Of a DNA stretch of 64,000 nt, positions 45,031-55,196 are shown piece after piece. Each line of letters begins with the position of its first letter. The stretch's first letter is position 1. Below the pieces are notes generated by a model. It was given only the letters and a program-made list of their open reading frames with translations, did no database searches and had not been told where the DNA came from. The translations under genes and the position numbers were made by a program. The stretch spans positions 434,001 through 498,000 of the forward strand of contig NZ_DASYGY010000004.1 of NCBI RefSeq assembly GCF_035999195.1, in the 5' to 3' direction. This DNA comes from Pseudoxanthomonas sp. GTDB lineage: Bacteria; Pseudomonadota; Gammaproteobacteria; Xanthomonadales; Xanthomonadaceae.

Positions 45031-46778
45031 CGTTCGACGTGACCGCACTGCATTTCCTGCGCCCGCACTGGCTGTGGGCCCTGGCGGCATTGCCCGTGCT
45101 GGCTTGGGCATGGCGCGCGCAGCGGCAGCGGCGCAGTGCGTGGCGTGGCCATGTCGATGCCCATCTGCTGCCGCATCTGCTGGTGACCGGCGGGACCGGC
45201 GCGCGCGCCGGCGTGATCGTGGCGGCGATGGCGTACGTGCTCGCCGTGCTGGCCCTGGCCGGTCCCAGTTGGCGTCAGGCCGACCAGCCGCTCTGGCAGG
45301 CGCAGCGGCCGCTCGTCGTCGTGCTCGACCTGTCCAGCCGGATCACCGCCACCGACCTGCCGCCCTCGCGCCTGCTGCAGGCGAGGGCGAAGCTCGCCGA
45401 GGTGCTGCAGGCGCGCGCGGGCAGTCCCGTCGCGCTGGTGGCGTATGCGGACGACGCCTTCACCGTGACGCCGCTCACCGACGACACCGCCAACATCGGC
45501 CTGTTCCTCGACGAACTGGCGCCCGACATCATGCCGAAGGATGGCCAGCGTGCGGATCGCGGCATCGCGTGGGCGGCGCGGTTGCTGGCGCAGGCGGACG
45601 CGCGACGCGGCGACATCCTGATCCTGACCGATCGAGCGGACAGCGCGGCAATGGATGCGGCGGCGGCCGCGCGTGCGCAGGGCTATGCGGTCTCCGCTCT
45701 GGGACTGGGTAGCGCAGCCGGTGCTGCCTACCGCAGCGCCGATGGCGTGATTGGACGCGCGGCGCTGGACGCCGCGTCGCTGCGCGGACTGGCGACGGCC
45801 GGCGGCGGTCGCTACCACGCGCTGACGGCGGACGACGGCGACATCGCCGCACTGGGCGTGCGGTCGTCCGTTTTGACGACCGAAGGTAGTACGGCCAGCG
45901 GCGGCAAGTCGTGGCGCGACGAAGGCTACTGGCTGCTGATCCCGCTGATGGCGCTCGCGCTGCTGGGCTTCCGCCGCGGCGCGGCGCTCGCCCTGGTCGG
46001 CGTCTTGTGGCTGCCGATGGCGTCGCCCGCATCCGCGGCCGGCGTCGACTGGTGGCGGCGCGCCGACCAGGCGGAACATGCGCGCGTCGCGCAGGGCGTG
46101 GATGCGTACCGGAAGGGCGACTACGCTGCGGCCGAGCAGGCGTTCACCGGCGTCGACAGCGCCGAAGGCTGGTACAACCTCGGCAATGCGCTGGCGAAAC
46201 AGCAGCGTTACGACGATGCCATCGCCGCCTACGACCGCGCGCTGCGTGCGCAGCCCGGCATGCCGGATGCGGTGGCGAACCGGGCTGCCGTCGACGCCGC
46301 GCGCAGGCGACCGCCGTCCTCGGGCGAAGGGCAGGGCAAGTCGGGACCGCAGGGAGACGGCACGCAGGGAGGCAAGGGATCGCCGGGCGATGCGAAGCCC
46401 GATCCCGGGAGCCAGAAGCCTGCATCGCCCTCGCCGGCGAAGGACGCGTCATCGTCGCAGGAGCAGGGAAAGAGCCCGGCTGCGAAGACCGCGCCGTCCT
46501 CCGCGCCGCCCGACGCATCGCCACCTGACGCCGCCACCCAGTCCGCCGCCGATGCGGCGCAGCGCGAGCGCATGCGCGACGCGATGGCGCGCGAATCCGC
46601 GCAGCGCGCAGCGCAGTCCGCACCGGGCAAACCGGTCGTGCAGGCGGAAACCGCCGAACAGCGCGAGCGCCGGCAGGCGGTCGATGCCTGGCTCAAACGC
46701 GTGCCGGACGAGCCCGGCTCGCTGCTCAAGGCGAAGTTCCGGCTCGAACAGGAACGCCGGCAGAGGGAAGGACGATGA
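45027..46778 (+). CDS. BatB/BatC fusion: VWA domain plus TPR protein
   Basis: A 583-residue protein joining what are separate batB (VWA) and batC (TPR) genes in other bacteria. The N-terminal half has TM helices at about 15-30 and 62-79 and a VWA domain (about 95-270). Its MIDAS reads Asp101-Leu-Ser103-Ser-Arg105 (LDLSSRI), so the third MIDAS serine is an arginine. Two further TM helices (about 302-318 and 322-338) are followed by TPR repeats (about 353-423, YRKGDYAAAEQAF ... GWYNLGNALAKQQRYDDAIAAYDRAL), then a Gly/Pro/Ser/Lys low-complexity tail (about 428-520) and a charged C-terminus (EQRERRQAVDAWLKRVPDEPGSLLKAKF). Confidence 0.9.
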   Translation: MTFDVTALHFLRPHWLWALAALPVLAWAWRAQRQRRSAWRGHVDAHLLPHLLVTGGTGARAGVIVAAMAYVLAVLALAGPSWRQADQPLWQAQRPLVVVLDLSSRITATDLPPSRLLQARAKLAEVLQARAGSPVALVAYADDAFTVTPLTDDTANIGLFLDELAPDIMPKDGQRADRGIAWAARLLAQADARRGDILILTDRADSAAMDAAAAARAQGYAVSALGLGSAAGAAYRSADGVIGRAALDAASLRGLATAGGGRYHALTADDGDIAALGVRSSVLTTEGSTASGGKSWRDEGYWLLIPLMALALLGFRRGAALALVGVLWLPMASPASAAGVDWWRRADQAEHARVAQGVDAYRKGDYAAAEQAFTGVDSAEGWYNLGNALAKQQRYDDAIAAYDRALRAQPGMPDAVANRAAVDAARRRPPSSGEGQGKSGPQGDGTQGGKGSPGDAKPDPGSQKPASPSPAKDASSSQEQGKSPAAKTAPSSAPPDASPPDAATQSAADAAQRERMRDAMARESAQRAAQSAPGKPVVQAETAEQRERRQAVDAWLKRVPDEPGSLLKAKFRLEQERRQREGR

Positions 46779-48448
46779 AGCATCGGGTGTGGTTGCTGGC
46801 GTGCATGCTGCTGGCGTGGCCCCTGTCGTCGCTCGCCGCGACGCGTGCGTGGCTGGAACAGTCGCAGGTGACGCTGGGCCAGGCGGTGACGCTGAACGTG
46901 GAGACCGACAGCGTCTCCGCCACGCCGGATCTCACGCCGCTGCTGCGCGACTTCGAGGTGGAAGGCCAGTCCGACAGCCGCAGCGTGCGGATGGTGAACG
47001 GACGCGTGGGCAGCAGCACGACGTTCGCGCTGACCCTGCGGCCGCGGCGCGCGGGCACGCTGTCGATTCCCGCGCTGCAGGTGGGACGCGAGCGCACGGC
47101 GCCGCTGGTGCTGGAGGTTAGTGCGACGGCGACGGCCAGTGCCGCATCGAACGGCCTGGTGTTCGTCGAAACCGAGGTCGACGACGAACGTCCTTACGTG
47201 CAGCAGTCGGTCGGTGTCACTGTCCGGCTGTTCTACGCCACGCCGCTGGTGTCCGGCCAGCTCGATCTGGACCCGCCCGAGGGCGCGCTGCTGCAGCGGG
47301 TCGGCGAGATCGTGCAGTCGAGCCGCGAGATCGACGGGCGACGGTACAACACGGCCGAGCGCCGCTTCCTGCTGGTGCCCGAGCGCAGCGGTCCGCTGAC
47401 GCTGCCGGGCGCGCGCTTCAGCGGACGCGGGGCGGGCGGCTGGATGGACGACCTGCTCGGCGGCAACAGCCGCGAGGTCGACATCACCGGGGCGCCGCGC
47501 ACGCTGCAGGTCCGGCCGCAGCCGGCGAACGCGCCGCAACCGTGGTTGCCGGTGCGCGACCTGCGGCTGCGGTACACCGCCGTGCCGGAACAGATGCGCA
47601 CCGGTGAAGCGGCCACGCTCGCGGTCGAGACCACCGTCGTCGGCGCCACCCAGGCGCAGTTGCCGGAACTGCCCGCCCCCGTCGTGCCCGGCGCGCAGGT
47701 GTTCGCCGAGCCTCCGCAGTACGACGAGACCTTCGTAGGCGGGACGCCGCAGGTGAAGCTCACGCGTCGCTATTCCATCGTGCCGTCGCAGCCCGGTCCG
47801 CTGACCGTGCCCGGCGTGGCGATGGCGTGGTGGGACGTGCGCGCCGGCGCGGCGAAGCGCGCGACGTTGCCCGACATGACGATACCGGTGGTGGTCGGCA
47901 ATGGCCAGGCGGCACGTCCGGCAGCGACCGGTCCTGCGACCGCGATACCGCAGGACGCGGCGGAGGAGGGCGTCATCCCGCTGGCCGGCGAGCGCGGCAT
48001 CCCTGCCCGGATCTGGCCCTGGCTGGCGGCGGGGTTCGCCCTGCTCTGGCTGGCGACGCTGCTGTGGGGACTGTCCCGTCGCCAGAGGGACCCGCATGTG
48101 GCGAGCGCGCCGCGGGCGTCCGGCATGCCTGCATCGACGGCATCGACCGCCACCCACACGGCCTCTGACCTCAAGCGCGTGCTCGATGCCGGCGATCTCG
48201 ACGATATCGAGCATGTGCTGTGCGGCATGGCGCGCCCGAGAGCCGTCGATCTCGACGACCTGCAGCGGCGCCTCGCAGTGCCGGTGCAGCGCGCCGCAGT
48301 GGACCTGCTGCGGCGTGCCCGCTGGGCCGGCGGCGATCCGGCGCAGGCCCGCCTGGCGCTGCGCGAGGCATTTCGCGGCGGTCCGCAGTGGCGGGGCGTG
48401 GAGGCGGTTGCGGCGGAAGAACCCCTGCCGCCGTTGTACCCGCGATAA
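46775..48448 (+). CDS. BatD-family oxygen-tolerance protein
   Basis: A 557-residue inner-membrane/periplasmic protein with a signal peptide (WLLACMLLAWPLSSLAA), a large beta-sandwich-rich BatD domain (ATRAWLEQSQVTLGQAVTLNVETDSVSATPDLTPLLRDFEVEGQS ... RLFYATPLVSGQLDLDPPEGALLQRVG), a TM helix (about residues 407-428) and a cytoplasmic tail of about 125 residues. Overlaps the previous gene by 4 bases. Last gene of the moxR-DUF58-DUF4381-batA-batBC-batD operon; no T-rich terminator is seen after it. Confidence 0.9.
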   Translation: MKHRVWLLACMLLAWPLSSLAATRAWLEQSQVTLGQAVTLNVETDSVSATPDLTPLLRDFEVEGQSDSRSVRMVNGRVGSSTTFALTLRPRRAGTLSIPALQVGRERTAPLVLEVSATATASAASNGLVFVETEVDDERPYVQQSVGVTVRLFYATPLVSGQLDLDPPEGALLQRVGEIVQSSREIDGRRYNTAERRFLLVPERSGPLTLPGARFSGRGAGGWMDDLLGGNSREVDITGAPRTLQVRPQPANAPQPWLPVRDLRLRYTAVPEQMRTGEAATLAVETTVVGATQAQLPELPAPVVPGAQVFAEPPQYDETFVGGTPQVKLTRRYSIVPSQPGPLTVPGVAMAWWDVRAGAAKRATLPDMTIPVVVGNGQAARPAATGPATAIPQDAAEEGVIPLAGERGIPARIWPWLAAGFALLWLATLLWGLSRRQRDPHVASAPRASGMPASTASTATHTASDLKRVLDAGDLDDIEHVLCGMARPRAVDLDDLQRRLAVPVQRAAVDLLRRARWAGGDPAQARLALREAFRGGPQWRGVEAVAAEEPLPPLYPR

Positions 48449-48588
48449 GGGAAGCCGGGCCGATATGTTCGTCCTCTTGCCGGGACGGACGCCAATGCCG
48501 TGGGCCCGGCGGCCCCGTCCCTCGCGCAGGGACGGGACGCCAGACCGGGTTTGCTAAGCTCCGGCCTTTGTATCCGCAGGACCGCCTG

Positions 48589-49902
48589 ATGACCGACGCC
48601 ACGCCCGCCACCCGCGCCAAGCTGCCGCTGCACTGGAAGATGGCCATCGGTTTCGCGCTAGGCCTGATCGTCGGGCTGATCGTGCATGCCACCGGGCAGG
48701 GCGACGCGGGCTGGGTGCAGAGCGTCACGACCTACGTCACCACGCCCTTCAGCAAGATCTTCCTCAACCTGATCTTCATGCTGATCGTGCCGCTGCTGTT
48801 CTCGGCGCTGGTCTGCGGCATCGCCGAGATGGGCGACATCCGCGCGCTGGGCAGGATCGGCTGGAAGACGCTGGCCTACACCATCGTGCTGTCGGCCGTC
48901 GCGGTGCTGCTCGGCCTGGTGCTGGTGAATGTCTTCAAACCGGGCGTCGGCGTCGATCCGGCGCTGGCGCAGCAGCTGATCGCCGAGAACGCCGAGCGGA
49001 CGAAGAAGATCGTCGCCAGCGTCGGCACGCAGGCCACCGGCATGGACATGCTGCTGTCGATCGTGCCGGACAACGTGATCGGTGCGGCGTCCAGCAACGC
49101 GGCGATCCTGTCGCTGATGTTCTTCGCGGTGATGTTCGGCATCGGTCTGGTACTCACCCCGTCCGAGAACACCGGCATCCTCAAGCGCGGCATCGAGGGC
49201 GTGTTCGAGATCTCGATGACGCTGATCGGCCTGGTCATCCGCCTGGCGCCGTACGCGGTGGCCTGCTTCATGTTCAATCTGGCGGCGATCTTCGGCTTCG
49301 ACCTGCTGCTGCGATTGGGCCAGTACGTCTTCGTGGTGGTGCTGGCGCTGGCGCTGCACCTGTTCGTCAGCTACTCGGTGGCGTTGAAGCTGGCCGGCTA
49401 TTCGCCGCTGCGCTTCTTCCGCGGCGCGCAGGAAGCGATGGTGATGGCGTTCTCCACCGCGTCCAGCAATGCCACGCTGCCCACGGCGCTGCGCGTGGCC
49501 GACGAAAAGCTCGGCCTGCCGCGCACGGTGTCGCGCTTCGTGCTGACCGTCGGTGCCACCGCCAACCAGAACGGCACCGCGCTGTTCGAGGGCGTGACGG
49601 TGATCTTCCTGGCGCAGTTCTTCGGCGTGGACCTGTCGCTGGGCCAGCAGTTCATGGTGATGCTGGTCTGCATCCTGGGCGGCATCGGCACGGCCGGCGT
49701 GCCGTCCGGCTCGCTGCCGGTGGTGGCGCTGATCTGCGCGATGGTCGGCGTGAATCCCCTCGGCATCGGCCTGATCCTGGGCGTCAACCACTTCCTCGAC
49801 ATGTGCCGCACCACGCTCAACGTCACCGGCGACCTGACCCTGGCGTCGCTGGTGGCCAAGGGCGAACGTGCCGACGTGAAGCTGCCGGGTCAGCCCGGCT
49901 AA
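48589..49902 (+). CDS. Dicarboxylate/amino acid:cation symporter (DAACS)
   Basis: A 437-residue inner-membrane transporter of the GltP/DctA family, about eight TM helices plus two re-entrant hairpins. Hairpin and substrate motifs: [16 protein letters not shown] (the serine-rich SSNATLP motif, about residues 285-300) and [16 protein letters not shown] (NxNGT, about 320-335); [11 protein letters not shown] follows. It imports glutamate/aspartate or C4-dicarboxylates with H+ or Na+. The exact substrate is not decided by sequence alone. An upstream reading frame to 48220 overlaps batD and is not part of the protein. Single gene. Confidence 0.9.
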   Translation: MTDATPATRAKLPLHWKMAIGFALGLIVGLIVHATGQGDAGWVQSVTTYVTTPFSKIFLNLIFMLIVPLLFSALVCGIAEMGDIRALGRIGWKTLAYTIVLSAVAVLLGLVLVNVFKPGVGVDPALAQQLIAENAERTKKIVASVGTQATGMDMLLSIVPDNVIGAASSNAAILSLMFFAVMFGIGLVLTPSENTGILKRGIEGVFEISMTLIGLVIRLAPYAVACFMFNLAAIFGFDLLLRLGQYVFVVVLALALHLFVSYSVALKLAGYSPLRFFRGAQEAMVMAFSTASSNATLPTALRVADEKLGLPRTVSRFVLTVGATANQNGTALFEGVTVIFLAQFFGVDLSLGQQFMVMLVCILGGIGTAGVPSGSLPVVALICAMVGVNPLGIGLILGVNHFLDMCRTTLNVTGDLTLASLVAKGERADVKLPGQPG

Positions 49903-50002
49903 CACCGCCGGAAGCGCCCCGCAACCGCGACAGCGCGGGCGGGGGGTGGGACAATGGGCCGCCCGCAGCCCGCCGGGCGCCGCCCCTTCTGCCCCGATCC
50001 CC

Positions 50003-52000
50003 ATGACGACGCCCACCCGCCGCCAGCTCGCCAACGCCATCCGTTTCCTCGCCGCCGACGCGGTGCAGGCCGCCAATTCCGGCCATCCCGGCATGCCCAT
50101 GGGCATGGCCGACATCGCCGAAGTGCTGTGGAACGACTACTACCGCCACAGCCCGTCGAACCCCCACTGGTTCAACCGCGACCGCTTCATCCTGTCCAAC
50201 GGCCACGGCTCGATGCTGCAGTACGCGTTGCTGCACCTGGCCGGCTACGACCTGCCGCTGCAGGAACTGAAGAACTTCCGCCAGCTGCACAGCAAGACCG
50301 CCGGCCATCCGGAGCGCCACGAGACCCCGGGCGTGGAGACCACCACCGGTCCGCTCGGCCAGGGCTTCGCCAACGCCGTCGGCTTCGCGCTGGCCGAGAA
50401 GCTGCTGGCGCAGCGCTTCAACCGCGACGGCCACGCCATCGTCGACCACCGTACCTTCGTCTTCATGGGTGACGGCTGCCTGATGGAAGGCGTGTCGCAC
50501 GAAGCCGCTTCGCTCGCCGGCACCTGGGGCCTGGGCAAGCTGGTCTGCTTCTGGGACGACAACAAGATCTCCATCGACGGCAACACCGACGGCTGGTTCA
50601 CCGACGACACGCCGGCCCGCTTCGAGGCCTATGGCTGGCAGGTGGTGCGCAACGTCAACGGCCACGACCCGGTCGAGATCAAGACCGCCATCGACACTGC
50701 GCTGAAGACCGCCGACAAGCCCACCCTGATCTGCTGCCGCACGACGATCGGCTTCGGTTCGCCGAACAAGGCCGGCAAGGAATCCAGCCACGGCGCGCCG
50801 CTGGGCAAGGACGAACTGGAGGCCACGCGCGCCGCGCTGGAATGGCCGTATGGTCCGTTCGAAGTGCCGGCCGAGATCTACGCCGGCTGGAACAAGGTCG
50901 AGGCGGGCAAGGCGCTGGAAACCGACTGGAACGCGCTGTTCGACGCCTACGCCGCGCAGTACCCGGAACAGGCCGCCGAACTGAAGCGTCGCGCCGCCGG
51001 TGAGCTGCCGGCAGACTTCGTCGCGCGGGCCGATGCGTACATCGCCAAGGTGCAGGCGGAAGGCCCGACCATCGCCTCGCGCAAGGCCTCGCAGAACGCC
51101 ATCGAAGCCTTCGCGCCGCTGCTGCCGGAACTGGTCGGCGGCTCGGCCGACTTGGCCCATTCGAACCTCACGCTGTGGAAGGCGAGCAAGTCGGTGTCCA
51201 CCACCGACCCGAACGCCAACTACGTGTACTACGGCGTGCGCGAGTTCGGCATGACCGCGATCGCCAACGGCCTGGCGCTGCACGGCGGCTTCGTGCCGTT
51301 CGACGCCACGTTCCTGGTGTTCAGCGACTACGCCCGCAACGGCGTGCGCATGAGCGCACTGATCCCGGCGCACGCCATCCATGTGTACACGCACGACTCC
51401 ATCGGCCTGGGCGAAGACGGTCCCACGCACCAGCCGGTCGAACACCTCGCGTCGCTGCGCTACATCCCGAACAACGACGTGTGGCGTCCCTGCGACGCAG
51501 TGGAATCGGCGGTGGCGTGGAAGCAGGCCATCGTCCGCCAGGACGGCCCGAGCTGCCTGGTGTTCTCCCGCCAGAATCTGGCGCACCAGCCGCGTACCGA
51601 GGCGCAGGTGGCCGACATCGCGCGCGGCGGTTACGTGCTGGCCGATGCCGACGGCACGCCGGACGTGATCCTCATCGCCACGGGCTCTGAAGTTGGTCTG
51701 GCCACGCAGGCCAAGGCCACGCTGGATGCACAGGGCCTCAAGACGCGCGTGGTGTCGATGCCGTCCACCGACGTCTTCGACCGCCAGGACGCCGCATACC
51801 GCGAATCGGTGCTGCCGAAGGCCGTGCGCAAGCGCGTGGCGGTGGAAGCGGCCATCAGCGATTTCTGGCGCAAGTACGTCGGCCTGGACGGCGCGGTGAT
51901 CGGCATGACCACGTTCGGTGCGTCCGCGCCGGCCGACGCGCTGTACACGCACTTCGGCATCACCGCCGAGGCGGTGGTCGAGGCGGCGAAGTCGCTGTAG
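50003..52000 (+). CDS. tkt: Transketolase
   Basis: A 665-residue TPP enzyme of the pentose phosphate pathway that transfers two-carbon units between ketose and aldose phosphates. TPP/Mg site: [38 protein letters not shown] (about residues 154-191). Catalytic His residues are in [23 protein letters not shown] and [24 protein letters not shown]. Family length; start at 50003 is the ATG before [29 protein letters not shown]. It precedes a 2OG-oxygenase gene by 13 bases. Confidence 0.96.
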   Translation: MTTPTRRQLANAIRFLAADAVQAANSGHPGMPMGMADIAEVLWNDYYRHSPSNPHWFNRDRFILSNGHGSMLQYALLHLAGYDLPLQELKNFRQLHSKTAGHPERHETPGVETTTGPLGQGFANAVGFALAEKLLAQRFNRDGHAIVDHRTFVFMGDGCLMEGVSHEAASLAGTWGLGKLVCFWDDNKISIDGNTDGWFTDDTPARFEAYGWQVVRNVNGHDPVEIKTAIDTALKTADKPTLICCRTTIGFGSPNKAGKESSHGAPLGKDELEATRAALEWPYGPFEVPAEIYAGWNKVEAGKALETDWNALFDAYAAQYPEQAAELKRRAAGELPADFVARADAYIAKVQAEGPTIASRKASQNAIEAFAPLLPELVGGSADLAHSNLTLWKASKSVSTTDPNANYVYYGVREFGMTAIANGLALHGGFVPFDATFLVFSDYARNGVRMSALIPAHAIHVYTHDSIGLGEDGPTHQPVEHLASLRYIPNNDVWRPCDAVESAVAWKQAIVRQDGPSCLVFSRQNLAHQPRTEAQVADIARGGYVLADADGTPDVILIATGSEVGLATQAKATLDAQGLKTRVVSMPSTDVFDRQDAAYRESVLPKAVRKRVAVEAAISDFWRKYVGLDGAVIGMTTFGASAPADALYTHFGITAEAVVEAAKSL

Positions 52001-52013
52001 CCCGGCCGCGCCC

Positions 52014-52580
52014 GTGACGGTCACGCCCGCGTACACGCAGCAGGTCGACGGACGCCGCATCTCGGTGTTCGACGGCCTGCTGGAGTTGCCGCAACTGGCG
52101 GAACTGCATCGCGTGCTGCTGCAGGCGGGCTATACACGCTCGGAGATCGCGCGACCCGATACCGCCGAGTACCGGCACTGGGCCACGGAGATTCCGCTGG
52201 CCCGACTGCCCGCCATGCCGTTCGCCGCGCCCACGATGGCCGCGGTGGCGGTGCATGCGCCGGCCATGGCGTATCGGCCCTACCGCAGCTACGTCAACGT
52301 CGCGCATTACGGCGACATGCTGTTCAGTCACATCGATTGCGTGGAAGGCGCGGGCGAACTGACCGCGCTGTGGTACGTATGCGAGCAGTGGGACCACGAG
52401 TGGGGCGGCGAGACCGTCTTCTTCGACCGCCAGCGCGACGTGCGTGCGGCCGTCAGCCCGCGTCCCGGACGGCTGGTGGTGTTCGATGGCGACATCCTCC
52501 ACGCGGGTCGCCCACCCAACCGCAACTGCCACGCACCGCGCTTCACCCTGGCGGTGAAGCTGGAGCGTGCGGCGGCCTGA
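52014..52580 (+). CDS. 2-oxoglutarate/Fe(II)-dependent dioxygenase family protein
   Basis: A 188-residue double-stranded beta-helix enzyme. Iron ligands His106 and Asp108 (LFSHIDCVEG) and His163 (GDILHAGRPPNRN); Arg176 (APRFTLAVKLE) would bind the 2-oxoglutarate carboxylate. The RSYVNVAHYGDMLF segment before the HxD motif is like SM-20/prolyl hydroxylase-type proteins. The start is a GTG at 52014 (VTVTPAYTQQ) in the short gap after tkt. The substrate is unknown. Probably co-transcribed with tkt. Confidence 0.8.
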   Translation: MTVTPAYTQQVDGRRISVFDGLLELPQLAELHRVLLQAGYTRSEIARPDTAEYRHWATEIPLARLPAMPFAAPTMAAVAVHAPAMAYRPYRSYVNVAHYGDMLFSHIDCVEGAGELTALWYVCEQWDHEWGGETVFFDRQRDVRAAVSPRPGRLVVFDGDILHAGRPPNRNCHAPRFTLAVKLERAAA

Positions 52581-52604
52581 GTGGAGTCGAGCACGGAGGC
52601 TCGC

Positions 52605-54551
52605 TCAGCGCGTGCCGCTCTCCTGCAACCCAAGTCCCAGCAGCTTCGCCTCGATACGCTCCCCCACGCTGGTCGGTGCGGACAGATGCATCCGCTCCAT
52701 CGCCTCGGCATCGTCCGATCTCGCCCCCAGCGCGCGCAGCACGGTGCCGATCTTCTTCCATGGCGTCGCAGTCTTCGTCTTCAGCCAGCCCAGCGCCCTG
52801 ACGATGCGCTGCTCCACCTCGGTGAAGTCGCTGCCCAGCGGGTAGTCGGGCAGGGTGCCGTCGTGGCGGAACGCGCGCAGCCGGGCGGACAGGTGCACGG
52901 GGGTGTTGTCGATCCAGTGGGCGGGCGCATGGAAGCCGCTGCGCAGCTTTCCCGCCCGCTGTGCCTGCTCGATCAATCCTGGTTGGAAGCGGACATCGGT
53001 GATGCCGCCCATGGCGACGATGCAGTCCTCGTCGTTCCTGCCGCGGAGATCGGCGATGCCGTATTCGTTGACGTAGACGTCGCGCAGGTGGCGCGGGATG
53101 GTGGTATGGCCATAGTGCCAGCGGACGTTCGATCCGGCGGCACCGGCCTCCTCGCGCACGGCGCGGAACATCAGAACGCTGCGTGCGCCGTCCAGCGCGT
53201 TCGACATGTCGACGAAGTTGTACTGGCCGCCCACGCCCGACACCACGCGGCCGTCCTCCAGACCGTCGGACACCGCCGCGCCCAGCGCAGTGGCCATCAT
53301 GCAGGAGTTGAAGAAGCGCGCGTCGCGGCGCTGCAGGCGGGCCAGCGACTCGCGGCCGCGCTCCAGTTCGTTGATCAGGCTGATGCGGCGCATGCCGATG
53401 GCGCGGCGCTGGTCATCCGGCAGCTCGCGCAGCCAGTCGTAGAAGGCAGGCGAACCGAGATAGAACGCGCCATGCAGATACTCGCCGTCGCGCTCCAGCC
53501 GCGCCTGGTCGCCGAGGTTGGCGGTGCCGTCGGCGAGCCGCTGCATCAAGGCTTCGTCGTCGACCACCTTGCGACGGATCACGCCGGTCTCCACCAGCCG
53601 CTTGAAGCCTTCGTTGACCATCTCGCTGCAGCCGTACAGGCCGATGGCGAACGGATCGAGGCCGCCGCTGGCGACCACGGCGGGATGCCGTTCCAGCTCG
53701 GGATCGAGTGACGCCAGCACGCGGCGGTAGGTCGGGTTGTCGGTATGGCGCAGCACCAGCGCATGGCACAACGCGTCGGCCAGTGCGCCGATGCCGATCT
53801 GCAGCGTGCCGCCATCGCGGACCAGCGCACTGGCGTACAGACCGATGGCGTAGTCAACGTCCGATACCGGCTGGCGCGGCAGGCCGAACAACGGCGGATA
53901 CGGGCCGGGCGGCGAAACCACGATGTCGAAGTAGGCCTCATCCACCGCCGCCGTGCCGCCGATCCACGGCAGCGCGGGATCGACTTCGGCCACCAACAGC
54001 GGGCGCGGCAGCCCGCGCGCGACGACGGCGTCCACGGTGTCCTGGGTGAGGTCGTTGTTGCACGAGAACGACAAACGCGTGCCGCCCGGTTCGCGCGCAA
54101 CCTTCTGCACGATGACGTTGATCTCGCGATCGGCGAGCGCGCGCGCGACATGGGTGTAGTTGAGGCTGGCGTAGTGGCGCTGTGCGGTGGTCGAGTGCAG
54201 CAACGCGCCGCCCTGCATGTAGAACTCCTCCACCTCGATGTTCGGAGGAAGCGCATCGCGCCTGATCGCCTGCACGTAGGCCAGCCGCGGGAAGTCCTCC
54301 CCGAAGTGCCGCGTCGCGAACGGTTTGACGAACCGGCCTTCCAGTCCCTTGCCGCCTCCCGGCGGATCCAGCGACAACGCCGTGTACAGCTGCCACGGTC
54401 GCGAGGGGTCCGCCGAGATGCGTGCGTAGAGGGCGTTCAACAGCCGGTGCGGCTTGCCGATGCCCAGCGGTGCGCCCATGCGCAGCGGACCGTAGGTGTG
54501 GGACAGGATCAGGTCGACGGCGTCGTCGAGGTCGGTAAGGTGCTTGGTCAT
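52605..54551 (-). CDS. Acetyl-CoA hydrolase/transferase family protein
   Basis: A 648-residue protein of the acetyl-CoA hydrolase/transferase (class I CoA-transferase-like) family. The C-terminal AcetylCoA_hydro domain (about 300-560) carries GVGGQYNFVDMS, LRDVYVNEYGIADLRGRNDEDCIVAMGGITD and GTLPDYPLG. The family is longer than typical succinyl-CoA:acetate transferases (about 500 residues) and has an extra N-terminal region and a C-terminal helical tail (ALGWLKTKTATPWKKIGTVLRALG). The exact CoA acceptor is unknown. Confidence 0.85.
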   Translation of the reverse strand: MTKHLTDLDDAVDLILSHTYGPLRMGAPLGIGKPHRLLNALYARISADPSRPWQLYTALSLDPPGGGKGLEGRFVKPFATRHFGEDFPRLAYVQAIRRDALPPNIEVEEFYMQGGALLHSTTAQRHYASLNYTHVARALADREINVIVQKVAREPGGTRLSFSCNNDLTQDTVDAVVARGLPRPLLVAEVDPALPWIGGTAAVDEAYFDIVVSPPGPYPPLFGLPRQPVSDVDYAIGLYASALVRDGGTLQIGIGALADALCHALVLRHTDNPTYRRVLASLDPELERHPAVVASGGLDPFAIGLYGCSEMVNEGFKRLVETGVIRRKVVDDEALMQRLADGTANLGDQARLERDGEYLHGAFYLGSPAFYDWLRELPDDQRRAIGMRRISLINELERGRESLARLQRRDARFFNSCMMATALGAAVSDGLEDGRVVSGVGGQYNFVDMSNALDGARSVLMFRAVREEAGAAGSNVRWHYGHTTIPRHLRDVYVNEYGIADLRGRNDEDCIVAMGGITDVRFQPGLIEQAQRAGKLRSGFHAPAHWIDNTPVHLSARLRAFRHDGTLPDYPLGSDFTEVEQRIVRALGWLKTKTATPWKKIGTVLRALGARSDDAEAMERMHLSAPTSVGERIEAKLLGLGLQESGTR

Positions 54552-54595
54552 GGCGCCAGCGTACCCAGCCGGGCGTTAACCGGCCATGGGCCGAC

Positions 54596-55156
54596 TCACT
54601 GCTCCAGCATGTCCGGCCGGAACAGGCGCCGTCGGGAGACCTCCCGGCCCGATACCATGAAGCGGCCGTCGCCGCGGTAGTGTACGGTGCGCGGGATGCG
54701 CGGCGAGGTGGCGATGCGGGCGTGGACGATGCGCCAGACGAACAGCGGGTAGTCGGCGGTGATGCGGGTCTCGTGCAGGCGGCATTCGAAGCGCGCGTGG
54801 CACTCGGCGATGCCCGGCGCGTCCACGTCGCGTGATGGCGATGCGGTCAGGCCGAAGCGCTCGAACTTGTCCTGCTCGGTGCTGCTGCAGTTGCCGATCC
54901 GCACCACGGTATCCAGCAGGTCTTCGGTCGGCAGGTTGATCACGCATTCGCGGCTGGCACGGGCCAGTGCGTGGCTGCGGTTGGCCTGCCAGATGTAGGT
55001 GCCGACCAGGTCGTAGCCCAGCATCATGTGCCAGCCGAGCGTCATGATGGCGCGTTCGCCCCGGTGCGCCGTGCTCAGCAGCACGACGGGACCGGGTTCG
55101 AGATAGCGCCGCGACTGTTCGACGGGCAGGGAGGTCCAGCGCTTCTTCGTGCTCAT
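54596..55156 (-). CDS. Flavin reductase-like (FMN-binding split barrel) protein
   Basis: A 186-residue flavin-reductase-like protein: PVVLLSTAHRGERAIMTLGWHMMLGYD (about residues 23-49), then ALARASRECVINLPTEDLLDTVVRIGNCSS (typical family blocks). Such proteins reduce FMN or act as flavin-binding oxidoreductases; a partner monooxygenase is not in the immediate neighbourhood. Start at 55156 (MSTKKRW); the frame is open further upstream. It is on the minus strand between modC and the acetyl-CoA hydrolase gene. Confidence 0.82.
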   Translation of the reverse strand: MSTKKRWTSLPVEQSRRYLEPGPVVLLSTAHRGERAIMTLGWHMMLGYDLVGTYIWQANRSHALARASRECVINLPTEDLLDTVVRIGNCSSTEQDKFERFGLTASPSRDVDAPGIAECHARFECRLHETRITADYPLFVWRIVHARIATSPRIPRTVHYRGDGRFMVSGREVSRRRLFRPDMLEQ

Positions 55157-55196
55157 GGTCGGCTCCGTGGTTCCACGGCGGCAGCCTACCCCTCGC

